Source of the DNA: Aphelidium insulamus
Taxonomy: Eukaryota; Aphelidiomycota; Aphelidea; Aphelidiaceae
Reading direction: 5' to 3'
NCBI GenBank assembly: GCA_036784855.1
Contig: JAZDSV010000042.1
Coordinates: forward strand, 1-64,000
DNA length: 64,000 bases
In this document: one piece after another, positions 47,373 to 56,494 of the stretch
How positions within the stretch are numbered: position 1 is the first letter of the stretch
How the letters are laid out: every line of letters begins with the position of its first letter
Notes under the pieces: generated by a model
Databases searched by the model: none
The model's input: the letters and a program-made list of their open reading frames with translations, nothing else
What the model was told of the DNA's origin: nothing
Made by a program: the position numbers and the translations under genes

Positions 47373-47789
47373 TGTTGGAATATGCAACGCATACGCCGTT
47401 CATCGTACATAAAACAGTACATGAAATAATATGTCACTTGTGACATGTGTGGCGTCCCCCTGACGATCATGTGATCTAAATGATTGGCTCACATAAATCT
47501 GGCGTACGTCAGTAAAATCTGGCGTTTTTGCTATAAAAGGTGACATGCACGCTCACAAAATAGATAAGATTTTACTCTTACTTTCCTCACACTCACTAAT
47601 TTTACGTGACCTTTGAACAAAGGTTACCGTAGCAATCCATGACTGTCCATCCTGTACATTAATAGACATCAATTGCAATGAAAATATCTATTCCTGTTCA
47701 ATTTTAAGCGGTTTTAACTATCCTCTTTTCAGTGCCGCTCGGTTCAGTTTGCTCGCCGTTCGCTCGGGGCCACGAACCGAGCTGAACCG
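47232..47789. repeat. short inverted repeats flanking LTR copy 3
   Basis: A 19-mer at 47232-47250 returns as its reverse complement at 47771-47789 (CACGAACCGAGCTGAACCG). Beyond it, weaker similarity runs through the CCACTCTCT words on both sides. It appears to be a second, unnamed interspersed repeat, present twice in opposite orientation. Confidence 0.6.
47373..47619 (+). mobile_element. solo LTR, Copia-type, looks whole (copy 3)
   Basis: 247 bp starting TGTTGGAATATGC and ending TTTGAACA, flanked on both sides by the 5-bp direct repeat AAGGT, a clean target-site duplication. It contains TATAAAAGG and the palindrome ATGTCACTTGTGACAT. This is the best-defined copy and sets the family ends. 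A young solo LTR. Confidence 0.88.
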
Positions 47790-48345
47790 AGCGGCCGCTC
47801 GAGCCGGCTTCGGTTCGCTCTTAGCAACTCTACCACTCTCTCCCGTTTAATGTGACCATTTGAACATTTTTGTTTGTGCGGGAGTCAATTACTTTAAGGT
47901 TATGACACATTGATAATTGGGATTTAAAGATGACATCAGTGGCACTTGAGAGACTACGTGCCACTGAAAAAAACGGTTCTCTTTATTAAAATATACGTAG
48001 AGTAGTAGTGTCAACGTATACTAGTTGAGAAGAAGTTGGTTATTTATTGATGCTAACATGCGCGCCTTTTATAGCCGCGAGCGTCAATTCTATCCGAGGC
48101 ATCAGATGTTGCTTGGCAGCGTCATTCGTCATTGGTGATGTTGCTCAGTAATTTGGTATTCCTGGCAACATACTTTGACCCATCGGACTGACTGTGAGTG
48201 ACTGTTGCATTGTGTATTCCATCAAGTTGCAATAATAAAACTCATTATGCATCTTTCGACAGGGTTTCAGGGGGGTGCATTTGTCAATGTGAATGCATGT
48301 TTGAATTGTAGGTTTATCCACGCTTGAAAAGTTAGTTCTAATCCG
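47620..48345. other. unassigned spacer in repeat graveyard
   Basis: About 725 bp between LTR copies 3 and 4, including the right arm of the GAACCGA-type inverted repeat and its CGGCCGCTCGAGCCGG-like palindromic core (about 47791-47808). No gene recognised. Confidence 0.45.
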
Positions 48346-48534
48346 CATGTCACGAGTGACATGTGTGGCGTCTACCTGACAATATTGTGATCTAAATGAT
48401 TGGCTCACATAAATCTGGCGTACGTCAGTTAAATCTGGCGTTTTTGCCATAAAAGGTGACATGCACGCACACAAAATAGATAAGATTTTACTCTTACTTT
48501 CTCACACTCACTAATTTTACGTTACCTTTGAACA
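48346..48534 (+). mobile_element. LTR fragment, Copia-type fossil (copy 4)
   Basis: The last ~190 bp of the same LTR, missing the start. It ends GAACA and is joined almost directly to copy 5. Confidence 0.75.
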
Positions 48535-48535
48535 A

Positions 48536-48586
48536 GATTTACTCTTACTTTCCTCACACTCACTAATTTTACGTGACCTTTGAACA
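48536..48586 (+). mobile_element. LTR end fragment, Copia-type fossil (copy 5)
   Basis: About 50 bp of the LTR 3' end (from TTTACTCTTACTTTCC to TTTGAACA), wedged between copies 4 and 6. Confidence 0.7.
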
Positions 48587-48587
48587 C

Positions 48588-48839
48588 GTGCAATGTATAC
48601 GCCGTTCATCGTACATAAATCAGTAAATGAGATAATATGTCACTCCAGACATGTGTGGCGTCGTGTGGCGTTCCCCTGACATATCTCTCCAACAATAAGA
48701 GTAATATGATTGGGTACATGTATCTGGCGACATCAGTTAAATCTGGCGTTCTGGCCATAAAAGCGACATACGCGCACACAAAATAAATAATATTACTCTT
48801 ACTTTCCTCAAACTCACTCATTTTACGTGACCTTTGACA
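48588..48839 (+). mobile_element. LTR, Copia-type fossil (copy 6), diverged
   Basis: Nearly full-length but clearly more diverged than copies 2 and 3, so an older insertion. It lies immediately before the pol remnant, and may be the LTR that once belonged with it. Confidence 0.72.
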
Positions 48840-48854
48840 AAAACCATACTGCAT

Positions 48855-49315
48855 ACAAACTCGGTTGGAGTTGCTGCTCGTTTCATGTCAATTCCTAATA
48901 TGAATCACTAGAATGCTGTGAAAAGGATCTTGAGATACCTCAATGGCACAAAATCATTCTCAATTACACACGGAGGAGAAAATAAATTATGGATATACAG
49001 ACTCTCGTTATGGAGATGATCCAGAAACATTCCGCTCAACAAGCAGATATATCATCATATACATTGAATGGCCTGGCCGATTAGCTGGATAGCTAAGCGA
49101 AAAAGACTGTGGCCCTGTCTTCATGCGAACCCGAGTACGTAGCGATGAGCAAGGCTGTCTCCGAAATACTCTGGTTTAGAAGTGTTCAACGTGAACTTGA
49201 TTTCGAAATCCTGTACTCCACTTCTCTGCAAGCTGACAACCAGTCGAGAAGAAACGTTGGAATGACCAAACACTCATACACGCGAGGAGGAAATTCACTC
49301 GTCCTCCACTGAGAT
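48855..49315 (+). mobile_element. Copia-type pol remnant (end of reverse transcriptase to RNase H)
   Basis: Fossil of the Copia pol C-terminus. Recognisable pieces are the AVKRILRYL-type motif near 48918 and the RNase H signature ALSSCEPEYVAMS near 49110, with DNQS shortly after. It is broken, with several interruptions, and most of the element is gone. Old. Confidence 0.8.
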
Positions 49316-49329
49316 TCATTACTACATAC

Positions 49330-49525
49330 AATGTACTACGGGTCTTTGCAGACACGGGTCTGACGCTCAGCGCCATTAAAAATGAAATATTAAATGTGTT
49401 ACCTGAACCGAATCTTTTCACACGTACGGACAGGCACGCGGGCATCGATTTCAATTTGGGGCCCCAAGCGGATTTTAATGTGTGTGGTGACTTGATGCTC
49501 ACATTCAGCTCGCGTAACGGATAGA
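49330..49525 (+). mobile_element. possible retropepsin-like remnant of an LTR element
   Basis: A short open stretch with ADTGLTLSAI, which resembles an aspartic-protease active site (DTG followed by a hydrophobic turn). It directly follows the Copia RNase H scrap and may belong to a different LTR element. Broken fossil; weak call. Confidence 0.4.
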
Positions 49526-49738
49526 AAATGGAGCATGACACTGTAGATAATCAGAAAATTTGGTTTTGCTTGGGCAACCTTTAACGGTAGCAATGGCTTT
49601 CAACAATTTTGGCCACTATATGCAAGAAAAGACTGCTGTACGTTGGTAAACGCGTTATGGCTCTGCAGTTAGGTGATATACGTATAGAAATTGGGCCAAC
49701 AGCTGGAAGACGATACCACTCAGTATGATCATAGCACA

Positions 49739-52296
49739 ATGCACGCAGTTGACGCACAGGAAAAAAACTTCTATATTTCAAGGCGTTGTAGTGTATCTAA
49801 CCGGTTATACGCAACCATCACGCGAAAGTCAGCGTTGCATTGTTGAAATACTTATTGTTTAATGTCGTAGCTATTCAATTAGCTGTGGTGGAAAATGGCG
49901 GAACGTTTTTGACCTACTTTAACTCGGCTGTTACTCATGTCGTTGCTCAATCTTTATCAGTTAGTCGAGCTAGAGATTTAAGGTGCGCAAACTGTTGTCA
50001 GCACCACATATGCGTATTAAATCGTGCCATTGCCAGTCGCTTAACGGTAGTTCGACCTCAATGGATCTTGGACTCCATAAGGAAAGGAATGAAATTGCCG
50101 ACACGAAATTACATCGTTGATGCCATGCAAGGTAATTATCATCGCTCGGTAACGCATCTTCGGAACAATATGCGTAAATCGGATGCAGAGGCTGCTGATG
50201 CTCACAAGCCTCCTAATGGCGACACTATAACGAGCGACTCTGCGCGTTCATCAGTGCTGAATCAGTGGATGCGGACTAATAGCAGCATGGCACCGGATTT
50301 CGTACCCAAATTTTTTGCTTCATCTCGCCTTCATCACTTGTCTGCTTCCAAAAACGCCCTTAAACAGCAGTACAGCAAACGAAATGCGATTAAATTAGAC
50401 AGCAAAGTGTCCATCAATCGCATTGTCATGTGGGTTACGATTCAAATATTTGGAATCCTTCTAATCTAATTATATCCAATAGGCATATTGATATGGATAG
50501 TTTTTTTGCATCAGTTGCCTTGCGGGATAGACCCCATCTTGTCGGAAAGCCGATAGGCGTATCGCATGGGCAAGGCACTGGAGACAGACGCTCAAGTGAT
50601 GTGGCATCGTGTAATTACATTGCGCGAGAGTATGGTGTCCGAAATGGAATGTCAATTGGTCGTGCTCGTAGTTTATGTCCCGCAGTAGGTGCCTAACTAT
50701 TCTGGCTATAATAGTCAGCTGATCATTTCCAGCTTGTTGTGCTGCCATATGAGTTTGACAAATATCAAGAGGTGACGGCTCAGTTATATAATGTGGGTAC
50801 TTAAAACAGTCACAATCTCAATTTACCCACACGTAGATTCTCTTAAAATATGCGGATGCACTGCAGCCAGTTAGCTGCGATGAAGCATTCCTTGAGCTCT
50901 CATCAGTTACGCGACAAGAATGTCCAGCGGTCATCATAAACAAACGCTTATCAGAGGAGCAAATGGCGTTGCCCAGTTCCATCAACCAGGATGAATCTCA
51001 CGCCATCGACATGGCAATTTGGATTCAAAAAGAAATTAAAACTGTTACAGGCTGTGTCGCATCTGTTGGAATTGGACACAACATGCTGGTTGCTCGACTT
51101 GCCACTCGGAAAGCCAAACCAGGTGGGATATTTTTTCTCGGTCAGATGAACCTTCAACCTTTCTTGGATTTTTTACATCTGGAGTCGTTTCCGGGAATAG
51201 GGTAAGTTCCTGCGAATATCTTAACGTGGGTCTAAAATCTACAGTTATACCACAGCTGCCAAGCTATCGGCTATATGTGGCAGTGGAGCAGGAGCAACAT
51301 GCGGCCAATTATTAGCGTCCAGCACTCAGAATGTGCTTCAGTCACTTCTTGGTCCAAAACTGGGACGAACCACCTGGGACACTTTGCATGGTGTTGACAG
51401 CAGACTAGTTGCTGACCCACGACGTCGGACTATTGTTGACGATCAGCAATCCGTTGGCGCGGATATTAACTGGTATGCTAGCGCGTAAATGGATTGTCCC
51501 TTATATAAGCAGGGGAGTCCGTTTCGAGACTGTGGCTCAAATTGAGCTATTTATGCAGCAACTAGCACAAGAGGTGATTGATCGTTTAAATCATTTGCGA
51601 GATGTTGACGGAGCGTCTGTGCTTGCCCGTCAACTCACCGTACGATTGCGTATGCGGACGGTGACAGCTCCGATTGAGCCTGCGCGAAAATACCTTGGAT
51701 GTGGGGAAAGTGACGTGTTCTCACGGTGCGTTACTTTGACCGACGGAACAAACGCATCGAACGTTATTTTTACGGAATCCAAGCGAATTCTGTTTGCTTT
51801 GCTTTCTGAGAGCAACCGCCGAGATGGTTTGGGTATCCGTGACATTCGCGGAGTTGGCATTCAGCTGGGAAAACTTGGTGGTCAGCGTTTATCACTCGGC
51901 AAAGGTCAACCGCGAGTTGAGGATTTTTTTAAACCTACCCCCCTGCAAAACGAAGAACGCAAAATCGATATAAAAAGTAGCCCGGACATAGATATTGAAA
52001 TAGTTTGGTCTAGTCCGGCGAAGCGGCGGCGTCTAACCAGTGGAAATATGCTTGCACCGAGTTTCTCGCAAATGGATATGAGCGTCTTGAAGCAATTGCC
52101 GGATTCGCTGAAACAAGAAGTGTTAGATGCGGCGAAGCAGCAAGCGAAATGCAACATACACAGAAAATCATTTGCTGATCGTTTGAAGTCGAATCAATTA
52201 TTACACGATGCGGTAGCCGATTACGGCCTCCCCACGTTAATAATCCGAGAAGGTCCGCTGCCCACACCGAACCAGCCAATGGTGTGGTATGAATGA
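49739..52296 (+). CDS. REV1: REV1, translesion DNA polymerase (dCMP transferase)
   Basis: Y-family polymerase that inserts dCMP opposite lesions and scaffolds other bypass polymerases. Order: N-terminal BRCT (SIFQGVVVYLTGYTQPS ... ENGGTF ... VTHVVAQSL ... VVRPQWILDSIRKG), linker with DFVPKFFASSRLHHLS, then the palm with the metal motifs MHIDMDSFFASV and SCDEAFLEL. SVGIGHNMLVARLATRKAKP, helix-hairpin PGIGYTTAAKL and the little finger (SVGADINWGVRF ... DIRGVGIQLGKL) follow. A ubiquitin-binding motif (FSQMDMSVLKQLPDSLKQEV) lies near the C-terminus. Introns include 49983-50036, 50430-50482, 50685-50732, 50793-50836, 51202-51244 and 51473-51512. From the ATG at 49739 the first 10 residues and the BRCT start are in different frames, separated by a run of seven A (49761-49767); one A fewer would join them. 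The next junction, near 49826-49880, is also not closed. The rest is clean. Confidence 0.93.
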
Positions 52297-52529
52297 GAGT
52301 GAGCGGAGCTGGTACATGTTATCAATATTGAGTTGATTTATCAAGTTTTACAAGCCGATGTTAACTTATGATGAAACTAAAACCAATGTCTGTGTTAATG
52401 AATATGCAATACATACTTCTTTCATCGAACTGGAAGCAATTGCTTCCAGGGGGTTTCAAATATGTCACTCCTCACATGGTTGTTCATATGATGATATCAT
52501 CGGAATATTGTATGAAATTGGATACGTTC

Positions 52530-52830
52530 TACGTTCTTGTTACCATTGATGAATTCGTTCTTCCGGATCCAGCTGAGCTGAAGAAAGGCTTTAGTGCTGG
52601 ACGATATGTCGCCCAGTGTTTTTCGTCAAAATTTTCAGACAGCTCCATCTTGGTGTAGTATATCGCAACAAGGGCAATTCTTGTCCTTTTACTGTCATAT
52701 GTAAAAAAGGGGGTTGTGACTGGACAACAACGCGGCTAGGCATATAGAAGTCCCAAATTGTGCTAGGGCCTCACAAGTGCTATTCGGGCGCTTATGGCCA
52801 TAAGCAGTTGGTTGTCCAGGCCGTGAAGCT
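52530..52830 (+). mobile_element. possible DNA-transposon or zinc-finger remnant (MULE/FAR1-like)
   Basis: Between REV1 and the next gene, two overlapping frames give LPDPAELKKGFSAGRYVAQ and then RNKGNSCPFTVICKKGGCDW, followed by GPHKCYSG. The spacing of Cys, Cys, Trp and a His-x-Cys recalls the DNA-binding part of Mutator-like transposases (C-x4-C, W, H-x-C). No transposase core or terminal repeats are seen. Weak; it could be the 3' part of an unknown host exon. Confidence 0.3.
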
Positions 52831-52931
52831 GATCCGTCGCGGTTCATTAGAGGCTCTGTATGTTGTAAGAGAGTATGAATGCAAGACGAAAATCGCCCAA
52901 TCAGGTGATAACCTTACACACCGTGAGTGTA

Positions 52932-54425
52932 ATGTCCGCCAAGGTGGCCGCTGCGGCTGCTCAATACGGTAATGCCGGTTTGGCGCGCGGCACGTCCAGC
53001 CTCTATGGTAGCAAACACTTTGAGAGCGTGCGCAAGCACTATGACCGCCGCCGTTTGCGCGCCAACTTTTGGGGACCTCGCGAGTGGTACATACTGGCGC
53101 GTAAGCGGGGAGAGCGAATGGCAGTTTCGGCGAATGCGCCTGCCACCATAGCGGACCCATTGCGAGTCTCTGGCAAATCCAAGGTGGTCCCACTACCTCC
53201 TCAGGATTCCTACCCCATGCCATTGGCGGTGCTGCAAGCTGACAAAAACGCTTTGGTGTCATCGCCGCAAGATCGCGCTCGGGTCTGGCTGCAGTACCGA
53301 CGCGCATGTGCACACGCATATCCGCAGAGTGCATTCGATAGGGAAGAGCGCGTGGCTGACGCGTGGAATCTGCTCTGTGACGCGCAAGGCACTAGTAGCC
53401 AACACAGCCCCGTAGTTCGACGGCATGGACTGGCCATCAGTCTGCGCGACCAATACGCGCGCACGTTCCAAGCTCCGATTTCGCGGCCTGACGGAGTGTC
53501 GGATGACATGTACAATGCATACAATCTCCTGTGTGCCAACTCAAATCCCTGTCGTCGTCACCTCAATGCCCTGCCTACGGATTTTCTGCGTCAAATAGTT
53601 GTTGGTGGCGGTGTAGCGAACCGCCATGACGTGGTTTATCTGCTTCCCAAGTCGGTGGAGCGATGGCGGTGGCTTTGTTGCGGCCATGCCACTGCAGTTG
53701 ATGAACTGCGGTACGAAACACCAGACACCGAGCTCTCGGACCGCATTACAGCACTTGCATGCGAGCACGGCGTGCCTGAAATTGGCCTGATGATGTTGCG
53801 CCACAAAGCTGTCTACAAGCTGGCTCCCAGCATTGCTGGTGTGGAGCAGCTGATGTCAGCACTGCTAGACCGTCACGTCAGTGCGGCCACAAGCATCGGA
53901 GAAACCGTAGTCACTGCAGCAAGCCAGCCGCGACCCGCACGCCGGTACTTACCCGATCCGGAACGGAGCAGACGTCGACTGGCCGCAGACATGTATCCAT
54001 TCCGTGGGGCACCGCGCCTCTACTTTTATCAGCCGTTACCACATGTCCTGTTGCCGGAACCGGTTGTAGCAGATGTGGAGTATGAAGTGCCGCAATTGCC
54101 TCGGGATAGCGCCACACGCCGCCTACTCCCCGATGATCAGCGGAAGAAACTGCATCTCCTTATGGAGGAAGCGCACACGAGACACGAATTTGAAACTGCC
54201 GTGGAGGCAGACCCGGTATCCACTCTAACCGACATGTATCGCTTGTTTCACTATGCCACCAGCCAGAAACCGGCATATTATGGACTGGAGGCCAGCTCGC
54301 TCTTGTGCACGCTAATTCTGCGGGCCGGAGTCCTGGGCGGAACCAAAGAGGGCATCGCACGATCTCACACAATCCGGGATGCAGATACCGATACCCGCGC
54401 GGAAATATCAGCTCACCAGGAATAA
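52932..54425 (+). CDS. uncharacterised basic protein, possibly mitochondrial
   Basis: 497 residues in one uninterrupted exon, not recognised. The start at 52932 gives MSAKVAAAAAQYGNAGLARG, an Ala-rich, acid-free N-terminus that could be a mitochondrial presequence. A conserved-looking basic block follows: SKHFESVRKHYDRRRLRANF, then WGPREWYILARKRG. Several helical, Arg-rich repeats of about 60-70 residues come next (LQYRRACAHAYPQSAFDREE; ISLRDQYARTFQAP), somewhat like mitoribosomal or helical-repeat RNA-associated proteins. The C-terminal third has PFRGAPRLYFYQPLPHVLLP. An upstream in-frame ATG at 52875 lies before the Ala-rich start and is less likely. No membrane segment. Confidence 0.6.
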   Translation: MSAKVAAAAAQYGNAGLARGTSSLYGSKHFESVRKHYDRRRLRANFWGPREWYILARKRGERMAVSANAPATIADPLRVSGKSKVVPLPPQDSYPMPLAVLQADKNALVSSPQDRARVWLQYRRACAHAYPQSAFDREERVADAWNLLCDAQGTSSQHSPVVRRHGLAISLRDQYARTFQAPISRPDGVSDDMYNAYNLLCANSNPCRRHLNALPTDFLRQIVVGGGVANRHDVVYLLPKSVERWRWLCCGHATAVDELRYETPDTELSDRITALACEHGVPEIGLMMLRHKAVYKLAPSIAGVEQLMSALLDRHVSAATSIGETVVTAASQPRPARRYLPDPERSRRRLAADMYPFRGAPRLYFYQPLPHVLLPEPVVADVEYEVPQLPRDSATRRLLPDDQRKKLHLLMEEAHTRHEFETAVEADPVSTLTDMYRLFHYATSQKPAYYGLEASSLLCTLILRAGVLGGTKEGIARSHTIRDADTDTRAEISAHQE

Positions 54426-54662
54426 ATATACTAGGATGCGCGATAATGGTTTACCTTAATTAGATTTTCCTTCCTCCGGCACACAGCTGGGACTTGATGT
54501 GACTAGTTACTTGCTTACATATGCGTCCAGCCGCATTGAACCATTAAATTTTATGTTAAAGTGACAAATTAGGCGCAGTTCAGCGTATAAATACGTCGTC
54601 ATTTATATAAATTTGGTTCAATGCGAAAAAAAATGCAATGCGAAAGATGCAGTTGACAGGCG

Positions 54663-55765
54663 TTACACCACGAATGCTACAGCAAGAGACACTACCGCGC
54701 TAAACAATGCCGATGACTGCAATAATTGTGACGGGGTCCCAGATGAGAGCCCGGCATCAGTGACCAACATGTAGGGATCCCAGTTGATCTTGGCAGCACG
54801 CGGAAAGGTGTACACTATCACCTTGGGCGCGTGTCCCACCTCGTCTTGGTCGTCATCGCCCCCGTCCACTGGTGGCGCAGTTGCCAACGGGTCGTCCTGC
54901 AAGTCACCAAACACCGTGACATTGGCGGCCATTCCATCCGCGGTGATGGACGCGTCCCATCCAAATTCGTTTGTGCCTGCGTCCACCTGCAGAACAGTGG
55001 CCGAGTCGCCAGTGCCGCGATCGATGCGCCGGTCTTTCTGCCAGAATGCCTGGAACAGTGCCAGGCGCGAGTTGGCCATTTTGTAGGGAAAGTTGGTGAT
55101 GGCGATGGAGTACTTGAGGCCAGATGGGATAAGCGCGGTCCCATTTGCTACTGTGGCGGCATTTGTGAACCTCGACTCGACGGTGAAGTTGAGGCCGGCC
55201 ATAACAGTGGCGCCCGACGCGATGGCCAGCGTGGCAGTCACCACTTTCACAGTGGCACCGTCTGCGGTCACCGCATTTGACACACCGCTCTTCAGCGATG
55301 TCCACTGGGAGGCCGATATGCCCGGGAAAGACAAGTAATTTGTGGAAGCGGCTGGGCCGATGGTACCATTGTATCTATGCATATGTATACGCACGTAATC
55401 AGTGCATGGACGTACTCGGCAAGGCGCAGGAAGCCAGTGCGGAAAGCAGAGCTACTCTTCGAGTCCGTGGAGCGACTCATCGTGCGCAGTTTCCAGCGCG
55501 GCACGCCGTTCAAATCAAAGTGGAACTCCACGGCGCTGCCTTTCTGCGGCGCAGTCCGCAACACCGAACGGAAACGAAGTTTGTCATCGTCGACTTCAAG
55601 CGCGTCAAAGTCGCGCATCTTGAACTCTGCTTCCACGTCGTGGCTTTCGCCGGATTTGGCCTTGCGCACGGCTGCCTCAATTCGGTCGCGCATACCGTCC
55701 GCCGTAGTCATCTGGGGCGCCGCGATGCACGCGAGGACCAGGGCGAGTGACAGTGTCGCTTTCAT
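54663..55765 (-). CDS. secreted, probably GPI-anchored surface protein
   Basis: 353 residues in two exons (intron 55375-55415; lengths sum to codons). A signal peptide (MKATLSLALVLACIAAPQMT) leads into an N-terminal segment with acidic and basic charges. A larger beta-rich domain follows, with sequons NGT, NFT and NVT and motifs such as ALFQAFWQKDRRIDRG and NEFGWDASITADG. The tail, LSSGTPSQLLQSSALF then SAVVSLAVAFVV, is a hydrophobic C-terminus after small residues, as GPI signals look. Few Cys. Family unknown; I see nothing catalytic. It diverges from the small gene at 56038 with about 270 bp between, a region that contains a tandem CCAAT-bearing duplication. Confidence 0.78.
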
Positions 55766-55960
55766 TGTTTCTGCTGGTGTTCTGTTGTTGAGACTATTGT
55801 TTATTGCTAGATATCGTCTCTGTAGATGCAGGCAGCGTAGCTGTTCTGTGTGTGACAATCTGCTATGAGACCCGTCCGCTCTATTTTATGCCGCTCGTTG
55901 CCAACGTGACGGGATTGGTCGGATGGCAGTCAAGGACGCCCTGGCGACCTGGTCCCTGAC

Positions 55961-56063
55961 AACCAATGAACATCATCGCTTTGCCATGTATTGTTTGGCA
56001 AACATATATTGCAACCAATGAACATCATCGCTTTGGCATGGATCGTACTGTATGGCAAACACA
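55961..56063. repeat. 52-bp tandem duplication with CCAAT boxes
   Basis: Two copies (from 55961 and from 56013) each begin AACCAATGAACATCATCGC, identical for 23 bp. They then diverge but share GGCAAACA near the end. Each carries a CCAAT word on the plus strand. The second copy contains the start codon and most of exon 1 of the small plus-strand gene. Confidence 0.85.
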
Positions 56064-56494
56064 TAACGTAGCTTGTTGGTTTATTACGTGCGGCTGCCCA
56101 TGACTAGAGTAACGATTGGGCGCATCAGCCATCCTGCACAAAACACCACCGCAAAGAAGAGCAAGTTGTTGATGGATGCAAATGTGCGCATGCACCGCTG
56201 CCAATTGAATGCGCGAATAGACGGCGAGATTTGCACAAAGCCGCAACTGCCGCGTTCGATGCCACGCAGAACGGTCGGCCAGACCTGAATGACAGTTTTA
56301 GCGACACATTATTGATGCATGGCTTTGCTTCTACATACCCGCTGATTAAGCCAAAGGCCTGCTATCACTGCCACTCGCACCAGCACAGTAACCTCGAAGC
56401 TGCGAACATCATTCGGATCGGACCAGTCTTGTCTGGCAGTGGCGTCCCTGTTGCTACTCTTGCGCAGTCCCCGTCGAATCTAGATAAAATATAA
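56038..56494 (+). CDS. small uncharacterised protein, two exons
   Basis: 138 residues: exon 1 56038-56067 (MDRTVWQTHN), intron 56068-56107, exon 2 56108-56494; the join is in phase. The protein contains NDWAHQPSCTKHHRKEE, then DGCKCAHAPLPIECANRRRD, HKAATAAFDATQNGRPDLND and a His/Cys-rich stretch ACYHCHSHQHSN. I do not recognise the family. It could be a small Cys-motif or flagellar accessory protein. Its last 186 bp lie antisense to the conserved C-terminal exon of the SMPD4-like gene. The true end may therefore differ: the part up to about 56300 is the more credible coding region. Confidence 0.55.

Noticed and set aside
1-52000. Programmed +1 frameshifting as a system in this genome
   Set aside because: Most shifts have the same sign, but the sites share no heptamer or slow codon, several lie in homopolymers, and one has the opposite sign. 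Indel errors explain them better without read data.
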